NCBI GenBank assembly: GCA_958447915.1
Contig: CAUDCB010000152.1
Span: 1 to 5,015, forward strand
Source of the DNA: an uncultured Collinsella sp.
GTDB taxonomy: Bacteria; Actinomycetota; Coriobacteriia; Coriobacteriales; Coriobacteriaceae
Reading direction: 5' to 3'
Length of the DNA: 5,015 nucleotides
The notes under the pieces are model-generated. The model ran no database searches, was not told where the DNA came from, and saw only the letters and a program-made list of their open reading frames with translations. The position numbers and the translations under genes were made by a program. How positions within the stretch are numbered: position 1 is the first letter of the stretch; each line of letters opens with the position of its first letter. This document shows positions 1 to 4,326 of this stretch, one piece after another.

Positions 1-405
1 CTGGTAAGGACCCGTCCCACCGAGGAGGGACGCTGCGTCTGCCCGAGCCACGCGAACTGTCTCGAGGGCCTCGCCTCCGGCCCCGCCATCGCCGCGCGCT
101 GGGGAAAGCCCGCGGCCGAGCTCGCGGACAACGATGAGGTGTGGGCGCTCGAGGGGGATTATCTGGGGCAGATGTGCGCGAACCTCGTGCTCATGTACTC
201 GCCTCGCCGCATCGTCCTCGGCGGCGGCGTGATGCACCAGGAGCAGCTCTACGGCATCGTCCGCAAGAAGACCCTCGAATATCTGGGTGGCTACATCCAG
301 ACCGCCGAGCTTAAGGACATGGAGAGCTACATCTGCGCCCCGGGCTGCGGCGGCGACCAAGGAATCCTCGGCGCGGCCGAGCTGGCAAGAAGGGCGCTCG
401 CGTAA
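1..405 (+). CDS. ROK-family sugar kinase, C-terminal part (5' end outside window)
   Basis: The frame is open from the first base and ends at TAA 403-405, giving 134 residues, a bit under half of a usual ROK kinase of about 290-300 residues. Near the start is the ROK zinc-binding signature C-P-x-H-x-x-C followed by LEGLASGPAI (Cys14, His17, Cys20 of the visible part). At residues 70-78 is RIVLGGGVM, the glycine-rich strand typical of the ROK C-terminal lobe. The tail ending GAAELARRAL is also typical. Known ROK kinases of this zinc type phosphorylate fructose, glucose, mannose or N-acetyl sugars with ATP in the cytoplasm. The spacing looks most like the fructokinase branch, but the substrate cannot be read from a C-terminal fragment. 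A GTG at 139 is an internal valine, not the start, because the conserved zinc motif lies upstream in frame. The gene ends 32 bases before a strong hairpin terminator and converges on a degV remnant. Confidence 0.86.
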   Translation: MVRTRPTEEGRCVCPSHANCLEGLASGPAIAARWGKPAAELADNDEVWALEGDYLGQMCANLVLMYSPRRIVLGGGVMHQEQLYGIVRKKTLEYLGGYIQTAELKDMESYICAPGCGGDQGILGAAELARRALA

Positions 406-437
406 CTTGCGCTCTCTCCGCCATACAACGCGTTAAG

Positions 438-487
438 AAAAGACGAGCGCTTCTTGCCAATTGAGCGGCAAGAAGCGCTCGTCTTTT
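438..487. terminator. Bidirectional rho-independent terminator with perfect 21-bp stem
   Basis: Arms 438-458 and 467-487 are perfectly complementary over 21 bases, with an 8-base loop (459-466). The right arm ends in TTTT and is followed by a T-rich stretch (TTTTGCATTTGTTTTT). The left arm starts with AAAA, so the opposite strand also reads a stem followed by T's. It can therefore end the ROK gene on the plus strand and the degV-like unit on the minus strand. Its position between two converging 3' ends supports this. Confidence 0.9.
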
Positions 488-521
488 GCATTTGTTTTTG
501 GGGCAGGACGCCCCGCCTCCG

Positions 522-750
522 CTAGAGTCCCTGGACCGCCACACCCACGAGGTTTGGACCGGTGTGGACAAGAAACGCGGGGCTGATGTCGGAGCGGACG
601 ACCTCCACCGCGTTGGCCACGCGCTCGCACAGGGCCTGCTCCATGCGGTCGTAGAGGTCGGCGTGGGCCGAGGTGCAGCTCGCGGCAAAGCGCACCTTGG
701 GGTGCTTCTCGACGATGGCGGCGATGAGCTTGATCTCGGTGCGATGCGGT
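522..750 (-). pseudogene. DegV-family fatty-acid-binding protein, C-terminal remnant
   Basis: The minus strand has an open frame ending at TAG (522-524). It carries about 75 residues resembling the last quarter of a DegV protein (usual length about 280 residues). There is a helix around EKHPKVRFAASC, then a segment SAHADLYDRMEQAL. The end, HTGPNLVGVAV, matches the HTGP-x-x-x-GVA end that contributes to the DegV lipid pocket. DegV/FakB proteins bind fatty acids for phosphorylation by FakA. The N-terminal domain and its lipid-binding motifs are absent. Upstream of about 750 the DNA is instead in frame with an IS200-type transposase start, in a different reading frame. The open frame runs back to 815 only by chance and has no convincing start, so this is most likely a dead fragment. 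Its 3' end still faces the shared terminator at 438-487, as an intact gene would. The family call rests on the C-terminal motif alone. Confidence 0.62.
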
Positions 751-751
751 G

Positions 752-799
752 CTTGCACAGCCATTTCGTGTGCGCGAGGCTGTTGGCTTTCTGGGCCAC
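752..799 (-). pseudogene. IS200/IS605 Y1 transposase (tnpA), N-terminal 16 codons only
   Basis: Reading leftwards from GTG 797-799, the translation is MAQKANSLAHTKWLCK. NSLAHTKWxCK is the usual opening of IS200-type TnpA proteins, which normally continue YHIVF-x-PKYRR and reach about 130-150 residues. Here the match stops after codon 16, and the following bases belong in another frame to the degV-like fragment. The catalytic HUH motif and the tyrosine are therefore missing and the element cannot encode an active enzyme. The start is chosen because GGGGGAAGG (808-816 on the minus strand) lies 8 bases upstream; an in-frame GTG at 806-808 is too close to that site. In family members TnpA is a single-strand Y1 HUH transposase. 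I am fairly sure of the family from the motif, less so of the exact break point. Confidence 0.68.
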
Positions 800-806
800 A
801 GCAATC

Positions 807-857
807 ACCTTCCCCCTAGCATGATGACCTGAACAATCCTCATGCTAGGGGGAAGGT
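807..857. promoter_or_regulatory. 18-bp hairpin burying the tnpA ribosome binding site; terminator-like on plus strand
   Basis: Arms 807-824 and 840-857 are perfectly complementary over 18 bases, with a 15-base loop. On the minus strand the inner arm contains GGGGGAAGG, the candidate ribosome binding site for tnpA at 799, so folding would hide it. IS200 is known to repress its transposase this way with a leader hairpin. On the plus strand the stem is followed by TTTTT (857-861), so the same structure is a good intrinsic terminator for transcription running rightwards, opposite to tnpA. Confidence 0.6.
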
Positions 858-946
858 TTTTGTCGCGTAGCGGAAATTGGCCTCCACCCGCTGAGCGGGT
901 GGCTTTCTATGCCGCGCGTGCCGTGCGGCACGGACTAAAGTCCATG

Positions 947-982
947 AATAAAAACGAGGAAGGCCACGTCCGGCCTCCCTCG
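947..982 (-). terminator. Rho-independent terminator on the minus strand
   Basis: Read leftwards, a GC-rich stem (955-965 against 972-982, pairing CGAGG-x-AGGCC with GGCCT-x-CCTCG, one mismatch, 6-base loop) is followed by TTTTTATT (954 down to 947). No coding gene precedes it on the minus strand within 250 bases. It most likely shields the insertion remnant from incoming transcription, as known for IS200-like ends, or is left over from a lost gene. Confidence 0.6.
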
Positions 983-1003
983 CAAAGAGTCTCTGATTGC
1001 TCC

Positions 1004-1065
1004 CACTCATTGGGGACAGACTTACATGAGTGATTGCACTTATTGGGGACAGACTTAAATGAGTG
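1004..1065. repeat. Two tandem hairpin repeats, REP-like, 33-bp spacing
   Basis: A 24-base unit beginning ATTGGGGACAGACTTA and ending ATGAGTG occurs at 1009-1032 and 1042-1065. There is one difference between the copies (C at 1025, A at 1058). Each copy is framed by an inverted repeat, CACTCAT (1004-1010) with ATGAGTG (1026-1032), and CACTTAT (1038-1044) with ATGAGTG (1059-1065). Each could therefore fold into a 7-bp stem with GGGGACAGACTTA in the loop. GGGGACAGACTT blocks are, to my knowledge, common beside REP-associated Y1 transposases in many bacteria. No such transposase gene is present here. Confidence 0.7.
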
Positions 1066-1086
1066 CTCTTGAAATGCCGGCGCCTG

Positions 1087-1150
1087 GGGACGTTCTTTTT
1101 CTGTCTGCAGTTTGGGACGTTCCTTTTCTGTCGGCAGTTTGGGACGGTCC
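1087..1150. repeat. 27-bp tandem repeat, 2.4 copies
   Basis: Unit 1 is 1087-1113, unit 2 is 1114-1140 (two differences) and a third is truncated at 1141-1150 (GGGACGGTCC, one difference). Each unit starts GGGACGTTC, continues with a T-rich part and TCTGTC, and ends GCAGTTT. The stretch has no gene that I can support. With the hairpin repeats at 1004-1065 it seems to be part of the same block of repeat debris between the insertion remnant and the promoter region of the oxidoreductase gene. Confidence 0.75.
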
Positions 1151-1240
1151 TTAGAGCTGCAGCGCGCCATGAGCGACGAGGCGAAGCGGATCATCCTGTC
1201 TTTCGAGTTCTAAGCAGAATTCCCCGTCTCTGAGTAATGA

Positions 1241-1378
1241 TTAGTGCGCATTTGTGCGTATTTGTGTGCGTAGGATTGCGTGGCTATGCGTGTATAAGCG
1301 CCGTCTGCGGCTGTATTTTGACCATTTAGTGGTTATATACGCAAAAGTACGCACATACGCGCTAATTTGTGCGAATAT
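1241..1378 (+). promoter_or_regulatory. Promoter region with clustered TTTGTGCGTA-like operator repeats
   Basis: TTTGTGCGTA-like words cluster on both sides of a 65-base centre. On the plus strand they are at 1241-1250, 1250-1260, 1260-1272 (two extra bases) and 1365-1375. On the minus strand they are at 1338-1346 and 1348-1359. As a whole, 1241-1272 is an imperfect inverted repeat of 1338-1365. The centre holds AT-rich stretches with TTGACC (1318-1323) and TTATATA (1333-1339). AATATA at 1374-1379 is a possible -10 box, but I find no well-spaced -35/-10 pair. The cluster sits directly before a unit that encodes a DeoR-type repressor. DeoR proteins often bind repeated short sites, so this is a reasonable operator for autoregulation, by inference only. 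Confidence 0.42.
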
Positions 1379-1412
1379 AGAGACGGCAGAAATGTTAGAC
1401 GCTCCATGACCC

Positions 1413-1418
1413 AGGAGG
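1413..1418 (+). promoter_or_regulatory. Ribosome binding site that fixes the oxidoreductase start
   Basis: AGGAGG lies 5 bases before ATG 1424. Possible in-frame starts further upstream (TTG 1367, ATG 1406) have no such site, and the TTG one falls inside the promoter repeats. Confidence 0.85.
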
Positions 1419-1423
1419 CACAT

Positions 1424-2503
1424 ATGGCAGATTCCAAGCAGGCTCCACTCGACGCCGCGGCAGCCGCCAAAGCAGCATTCGCTTCGGTCCAGGACAAGCC
1501 GTTCCCTAACGACATCTTTACGGCTCCCGAGCTCCGCTGGGCCGTGATCGGGTGCGGCGTTATCGCCAACCAGATGGCCCAGTCCCTCGCTCTTGCCGGC
1601 CGCAAGCTCGCGGGCGTCGCCAACCGCACGCTGTCCAAGGCTCAGACTTTTGCCGAGCAGTATGGCATCGAGAAGGTCTATGACACGGTCGAAGACCTCT
1701 ACGCCGATCCGGACATCGACGCTGTCTATATCACCACGCCGCACAACACGCATATCACCTATCTGCGTGCCGCGCTGGCCGCCGGCAAGCACGTGCTCTG
1801 CGAGAAGGCCATTACCCTCAACTCTGCCGAGCTCGACGAGGCCCGCGCCATCGCCGACGAGCACAACGTGGTCCTTATGGATGCCACCACGGTGCTCCAC
1901 ATGCCGCTGTATCAGGAGCTGCGCCGTCGCATGGATGCGGGCGACTTTGGCCACATGAACCTCGCCCAGCTCAACTTTGGCAGCTATAAGGAGTACGGCG
2001 ACCTGACCAACCGCTTCTACAACCGCAGCCTTGCCGGCGGCGCCATGCTCGACATCGGCGTCTATGCCCTTTCGGTCATGCGCCTCTTTATGGCAAGCCA
2101 GCCCGCTGAGGTCGTGTCTCTGGGCAACACCTGTGAGACTGGCGTTGACGTCGCGGGCGGCATTGTCTGCCGAAACGCCGAGCAGCAGCTGGGCGTCGTG
2201 AGCCTTACGCTCCACTCGAAGCAGCCCAAGCGCTCGGTCATCAGCTTTGACAAGTGCTATATCGAGGTCAACGAGTATCCGCGTGCCGACCATGCGATCA
2301 TCGTGTGGACTGCAGACGGTCACCGCGAGGAGGTCCACGCCGGCACCGAGGCCTACGCGCTGTGCTACGAGATGGCTGACCTCGAGAAGGCCGTCGCCGG
2401 CGATGATTCCAAGCGTGAGCTTCTGGATTATGCTTCTGATGTTATGGAGCTGATGACCAAGCTCCGTGCCGATTGGGGAGTCGTCTACCCCGAGGAGGAG
2501 TAA
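1424..2503 (+). CDS. Gfo/Idh/MocA-family NAD(P)-dependent oxidoreductase
   Basis: The gene encodes 359 residues, within the usual range for this family. An N-terminal Rossmann domain (about 37-155) carries the dinucleotide motif AVIGCGVIA (40-48), an NR pair at 67-68 and ITTPHNTH (103-110). CEKAITLN (126-133) is the site of the usual EKP motif, with Lys128 in the catalytic place and Ala replacing Pro. The C-terminal sheet domain has GGAMLDIGVYAL (205-216), with Asp210 and Tyr214 in the positions of the usual catalytic Asp and His/Tyr. Such enzymes oxidise or reduce a sugar, inositol or trans-dihydrodiol with NAD(P) in the cytoplasm; the substrate cannot be read here. The first 36 residues are an alanine-rich extension (AAAAAKAAFA) before the first strand, longer than is common. 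The next gene, a DeoR-type repressor, begins 3 bases after the stop, so the two are surely cotranscribed and probably coupled. Regulation is likely through the repeats at 1241-1378. Confidence 0.9.
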   Translation: MADSKQAPLDAAAAAKAAFASVQDKPFPNDIFTAPELRWAVIGCGVIANQMAQSLALAGRKLAGVANRTLSKAQTFAEQYGIEKVYDTVEDLYADPDIDAVYITTPHNTHITYLRAALAAGKHVLCEKAITLNSAELDEARAIADEHNVVLMDATTVLHMPLYQELRRRMDAGDFGHMNLAQLNFGSYKEYGDLTNRFYNRSLAGGAMLDIGVYALSVMRLFMASQPAEVVSLGNTCETGVDVAGGIVCRNAEQQLGVVSLTLHSKQPKRSVISFDKCYIEVNEYPRADHAIIVWTADGHREEVHAGTEAYALCYEMADLEKAVAGDDSKRELLDYASDVMELMTKLRADWGVVYPEEE

Positions 2504-2506
2504 GCG

Positions 2507-3253
2507 ATGCTCGCGGAAGATAGGCTCAATGCGATCGTCTCGATGGTGCAGCAGGCTGGTTCAGTAACGGTGCCAGAGCTTGCCGATGCCCTGGGTGTGA
2601 CGGCTTCTACCATTCGACGCGACCTGCAGACGCTTGACCGAGCGCACCGCATCGCCAAGGTGCACGGTGGCGCGACAAGCCTTGAGCGCGCGCACGTGAC
2701 GCGCGACTTAACGATCAGTGAGCGCAGTGATCTCCATAACGATGACAAGGAGCGCATCTGCGCCCGTGCGGCGGCGCTTGTGGAGCCCGATAGTTTCGTG
2801 TATATCGATTCGGGTTCCACGACCCTCAAGCTCATCGAGCATCTTCCGCATCTCGAAGGGGTTACCTATGTGACTGATTCCGTGCTCCATGCTCAGCATC
2901 TCGCTTTGCGCGGCATGCGTACCGTGGTGCTGGGCGGCGAGCTCAAACCCGAGACCGAGGCGCTCGTTGGCCCCGATGCCTTGGCAACTCTAGAACGCTA
3001 CAACTTCAACTGCGGCTTTTGGGGCTCCAACGGCATTGCCGCCGAGCAGGGTTTTACGACTCCCGATATCGAGGAAGCGCAGGTCAAGCGTATCTCGATG
3101 CGCCATACGGCCAAACGCTTCGTAATCTCGGACGCCAGCAAATTTGGCATGGTGGCGCCCGTCAAGTTCGCGGACTTCCGCGACGCAACAATTATTACCG
3201 CGGGCGAGGTGCCCGCAAAGTACCGGGCAATGGACAACGTCATCACGGTCTAG
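2507..3253 (+). CDS. DeoR-family transcriptional repressor
   Basis: The protein has 248 residues, a typical DeoR length. The N-terminal winged helix-turn-helix (about 1-57) contains VPELADALGVTASTIRRDL (22-40), then RIAKVHGGA (48-56), the classic DeoR signature. The C-terminal DeoRC sensor domain has DSGSTT (101-106), VTDS (122-125, often TNS in relatives), LGGEL (142-146), LVGP (153-156) and ISDASKFG (207-214). Lys212 fits the ligand-binding Asp-x-x-Lys motif. Family members are DNA-binding repressors released by a phosphorylated sugar. The start ATG is preceded by GAGGAGGAG, which forms the last codons of the oxidoreductase gene (2492-2500), 6 bases away, so translation is probably coupled. 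Its likely target is the repeat cluster at 1241-1378 and the inducer a phosphorylated sugar linked to the oxidoreductase pathway; both are inferences. A terminator follows about 40 bases after the stop. Confidence 0.93.
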   Translation: MLAEDRLNAIVSMVQQAGSVTVPELADALGVTASTIRRDLQTLDRAHRIAKVHGGATSLERAHVTRDLTISERSDLHNDDKERICARAAALVEPDSFVYIDSGSTTLKLIEHLPHLEGVTYVTDSVLHAQHLALRGMRTVVLGGELKPETEALVGPDALATLERYNFNCGFWGSNGIAAEQGFTTPDIEEAQVKRISMRHTAKRFVISDASKFGMVAPVKFADFRDATIITAGEVPAKYRAMDNVITV

Positions 3254-3293
3254 CGACGGGGCAAGGCCAAAATCATTTAGTTCTCTCAATAGA

Positions 3294-3338
3294 AAAGCGG
3301 CAACGTCCATTACGGGCGTTGCCGCTTTCGTTGTCTGC
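3294..3338 (+). terminator. Rho-independent terminator of the oxidoreductase-deoR unit
   Basis: Arms AAAGCGGCAACG (3294-3305) and CGTTGCCGCTTT (3317-3328) are perfectly complementary over 12 bases with an 11-base loop. A modest T-rich tail (TTTCGTTGTCT) follows. The left arm is preceded by an A, so it may work weakly on the other strand as well. Confidence 0.85.
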
Positions 3339-3345
3339 CGGTTTG

Positions 3346-3562
3346 TCTAAATCTGTAACAACCAGACCGTTAAAAGCAGGCTAGATGTTACAGATTGAGA
3401 TTGCTTGGGGCGACGCTGGTGGTTTGTCTAAATCTATAACATCTGAGGCTGATTATGCCGAGCTACTGTTACAGATTGAGATTTTCCCTTAAGGGGGATT
3501 TGAATGTCTCGATCTGTAACAGATAGACCGGAAAATGGGTTCTAACTGTTACAGATCGAGAC
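3346..3562. repeat. Alternating inverted-repeat array with 40-bp period (three 25-base-loop hairpins)
   Basis: Six copies of a 15-base repeat, consensus TCTCAATCTGTAACA, lie in strictly alternating orientation. Copies on the plus strand are at 3346-3360, 3427-3441 and 3507-3521. Copies on the minus strand are at 3386-3400, 3467-3481 and 3547-3561. Start-to-start distances are 40, 41, 40, 40 and 40. Adjacent copies pair into three hairpins with loops 3361-3385, 3442-3466 and 3522-3546, each exactly 25 bases, separated by linkers of 26 and 25 bases. Hairpin 3 pairs perfectly over 16 bases (3506-3521 with 3547-3562). Hairpin 1 has one mismatch and hairpin 2 has two. Loops 1 and 3 share AGACCG and an A-rich middle at the same offsets. 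The array fills a convergent intergenic region, has no coding frame that I can support, and I do not recognise the family. It could be a BIME-like dispersed repeat, a binding array for a helical-phase-sensitive protein, or a structured RNA. Confidence 0.9.
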
Positions 3563-3612
3563 GTTTTGGGACCGCGGCTGAGTCATCGTGGCGGCTTGAC
3601 GTTTGACCAGAT

Positions 3613-3653
3613 AAAACCTGCCAAAATAAACCTGTCCCTTTTCGGCAGGTTTT
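3613..3653 (-). terminator. Terminator of the U32-rluA unit, overlapping the rluA stop codon
   Basis: Arms AAAACCTGCC (3613-3622) and GGCAGGTTTT (3644-3653) are perfectly complementary over 10 bases with a 21-base loop. On the minus strand the distal arm ends in TTTTAT. The proximal arm takes in two bases of the TAA stop (3652-3654), so there is no untranslated gap. The loop holds a near copy of the distal arm (ACAGGTTTATTTT against GCAGGTTTTATCT on the minus strand), which may reflect a local duplication. Confidence 0.72.
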
Positions 3654-4311
3654 AGGGCTCCCAGGGGCAGGGGGCTTCGATGTGGATGTGCTCACCGATT
3701 ACGGGATGCGTAAAGGACACGCTGTGGGCATGGAGCATGAGGTCACAAGGACGTGGCGTGCCGTACAGGTCGTCGCCTACCAGGGGATGACGCTCGCTCG
3801 CCAGATGCACGCGGATCTGGTGCTTGCGGCCGGTGAGCAGCTCGACATCGATATACGAGCGCGTGGGCAGGCCACGACGGCTCTTAAGACGCTTGAGCAC
3901 CTTCACGCGCGTCTGCGACGGCTTGCCGCTGGCGCCGACGCGCATCTTGCGGCTGTCGTGGCGGTCGCGGGCGATGGGCTTGTCGATGAGCTTTTCGTTC
4001 CAGTCAATCTTGCCCTCGGCAAGCGCCAGATAGTGCTTCTCAAAAGCGTGGTCGATGACCATCTGGTCAAAGGCAGGCTGCGTCTGCTTGTCGAGCGAGA
4101 ACAGCACCACGCCGGTGGTGTCGCGGTCCAGGCGGTTGAGCGGCTGCATGTCGGTCGCGGCAAAGCCGTCGCCCATCGCCAGCAGCAGGTCACTGGCGTA
4201 GTCGGTGAGCGTGCGCTCGCCGGTGCCGTCACCGTGGACGATCATGCCGGCGGGCTTGTCGATGGCCATGAGCCAGGCGTCGCAGTAGAGGACTTGAGGT
4301 TCTTCGTTCAC
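3652..4311 (-). CDS. RluA-family RNA pseudouridine synthase
   Basis: The protein has 219 residues and converts uridine to pseudouridine in rRNA or tRNA. The catalytic motif is NRLDRDTTGVVLFS (59-72), with Asp62 as the invariant nucleophile of the R-L-D-x-x-T-S/T-G signature. Near the N-terminus is DKPAGMIVHGDG (18-29), the usual KP-G-hydrophobic-x-V-H block. LLTGRKHQIRVHL (158-170) is the family's uracil-binding region with its conserved Arg. There is no N-terminal S4 domain, so it is a short RluA-type enzyme. The RNA site cannot be told from sequence alone. The start is GTG 4309-4311 with AAAGG about 7 bases upstream; an in-frame TAA (the stop of the upstream gene) blocks any longer form. 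It lies 15 bases after the U32 gene on the same strand, so both are probably one transcript. Its end overlaps the terminator at 3613-3653. Confidence 0.9.
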   Translation of the reverse strand: MNEEPQVLYCDAWLMAIDKPAGMIVHGDGTGERTLTDYASDLLLAMGDGFAATDMQPLNRLDRDTTGVVLFSLDKQTQPAFDQMVIDHAFEKHYLALAEGKIDWNEKLIDKPIARDRHDSRKMRVGASGKPSQTRVKVLKRLKSRRGLPTRSYIDVELLTGRKHQIRVHLASERHPLVGDDLYGTPRPCDLMLHAHSVSFTHPVIGEHIHIEAPCPWEP

Positions 4312-4326
4312 GTGTAAGCCTTTCGG

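Larger units (their letters stand above)
752..945 (-). mobile_element. Remnant of the left end of an IS200/IS605-type element
   Basis: This is the proposed extent of the insertion remnant, read leftwards. On the minus strand it holds an end-type hairpin (884-902: arms CCACCCGC and GCGGGTGG around a 3-base loop), then a longer hairpin over the ribosome binding site (807-857), then the tnpA start (799). That order of end hairpin, 5' leader hairpin and tnpA is the known layout of IS200-like elements. Two further small stem-loops lie outside the end hairpin: CGTGCC/GGCACG at 917-932 and GGAC-TAAA-GTCC at 932-943. They may belong to the element or to the flank. The right end and most of tnpA are gone. 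The outer boundary is uncertain; it could be anywhere between about 903 and 945. Confidence 0.5.

Noticed and set aside
486..824. 112-codon open frame on the plus strand
   Set aside because: It is opposite the degV and tnpA fragments, begins inside the terminator, and resembles no protein that I know.
907..1194. 95-codon minus-strand frame with repeated KERPKL and KSVPN words
   Set aside because: The protein repeats merely reflect the DNA repeats at 1004-1150. The frame runs through a terminator hairpin and has no ribosome binding site.
1148..1213. Short plus-strand tail reading ELQRAMSDEAKRIILSFEF then stop
   Set aside because: It looks protein-like and could be the last codons of a lost gene, but it is too short to assign. 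The upstream frame is repeat DNA, and the ATG at 1169 has no ribosome binding site.
1318..1339. Classic promoter with TTGACC and TATATA
   Set aside because: The two boxes are only about 10 bases apart, too close for a normal sigma-70-type promoter.
1367..1423. Longer start (TTG 1367) for the oxidoreductase
   Set aside because: There is no ribosome binding site, it overlaps the promoter repeats, and AGGAGG is ideally placed before ATG 1424.
1241..2338. 365-codon open frame on the minus strand
   Set aside because: It lies opposite the oxidoreductase gene in GC-rich DNA and shows no recognisable domain. The plus-strand frame has all family motifs and a good ribosome binding site.
3346..3562. 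CRISPR array
   Set aside because: The repeats are only 15 bases and alternate in orientation, the loops look related to each other, and no cas gene is near. A CRISPR has direct repeats of about 24-40 bases with unrelated spacers.
3563..3612. Additional array unit or small gene after the third hairpin
   Set aside because: No further copy of the 15-base repeat is found at the expected 40-base step, and there is no open frame of interest; I see nothing in this stretch.
3682..4317. 211-codon open frame on the plus strand
   Set aside because: It is the antisense shadow of the RluA-family gene, rich in V/A/H/R with no family motif.
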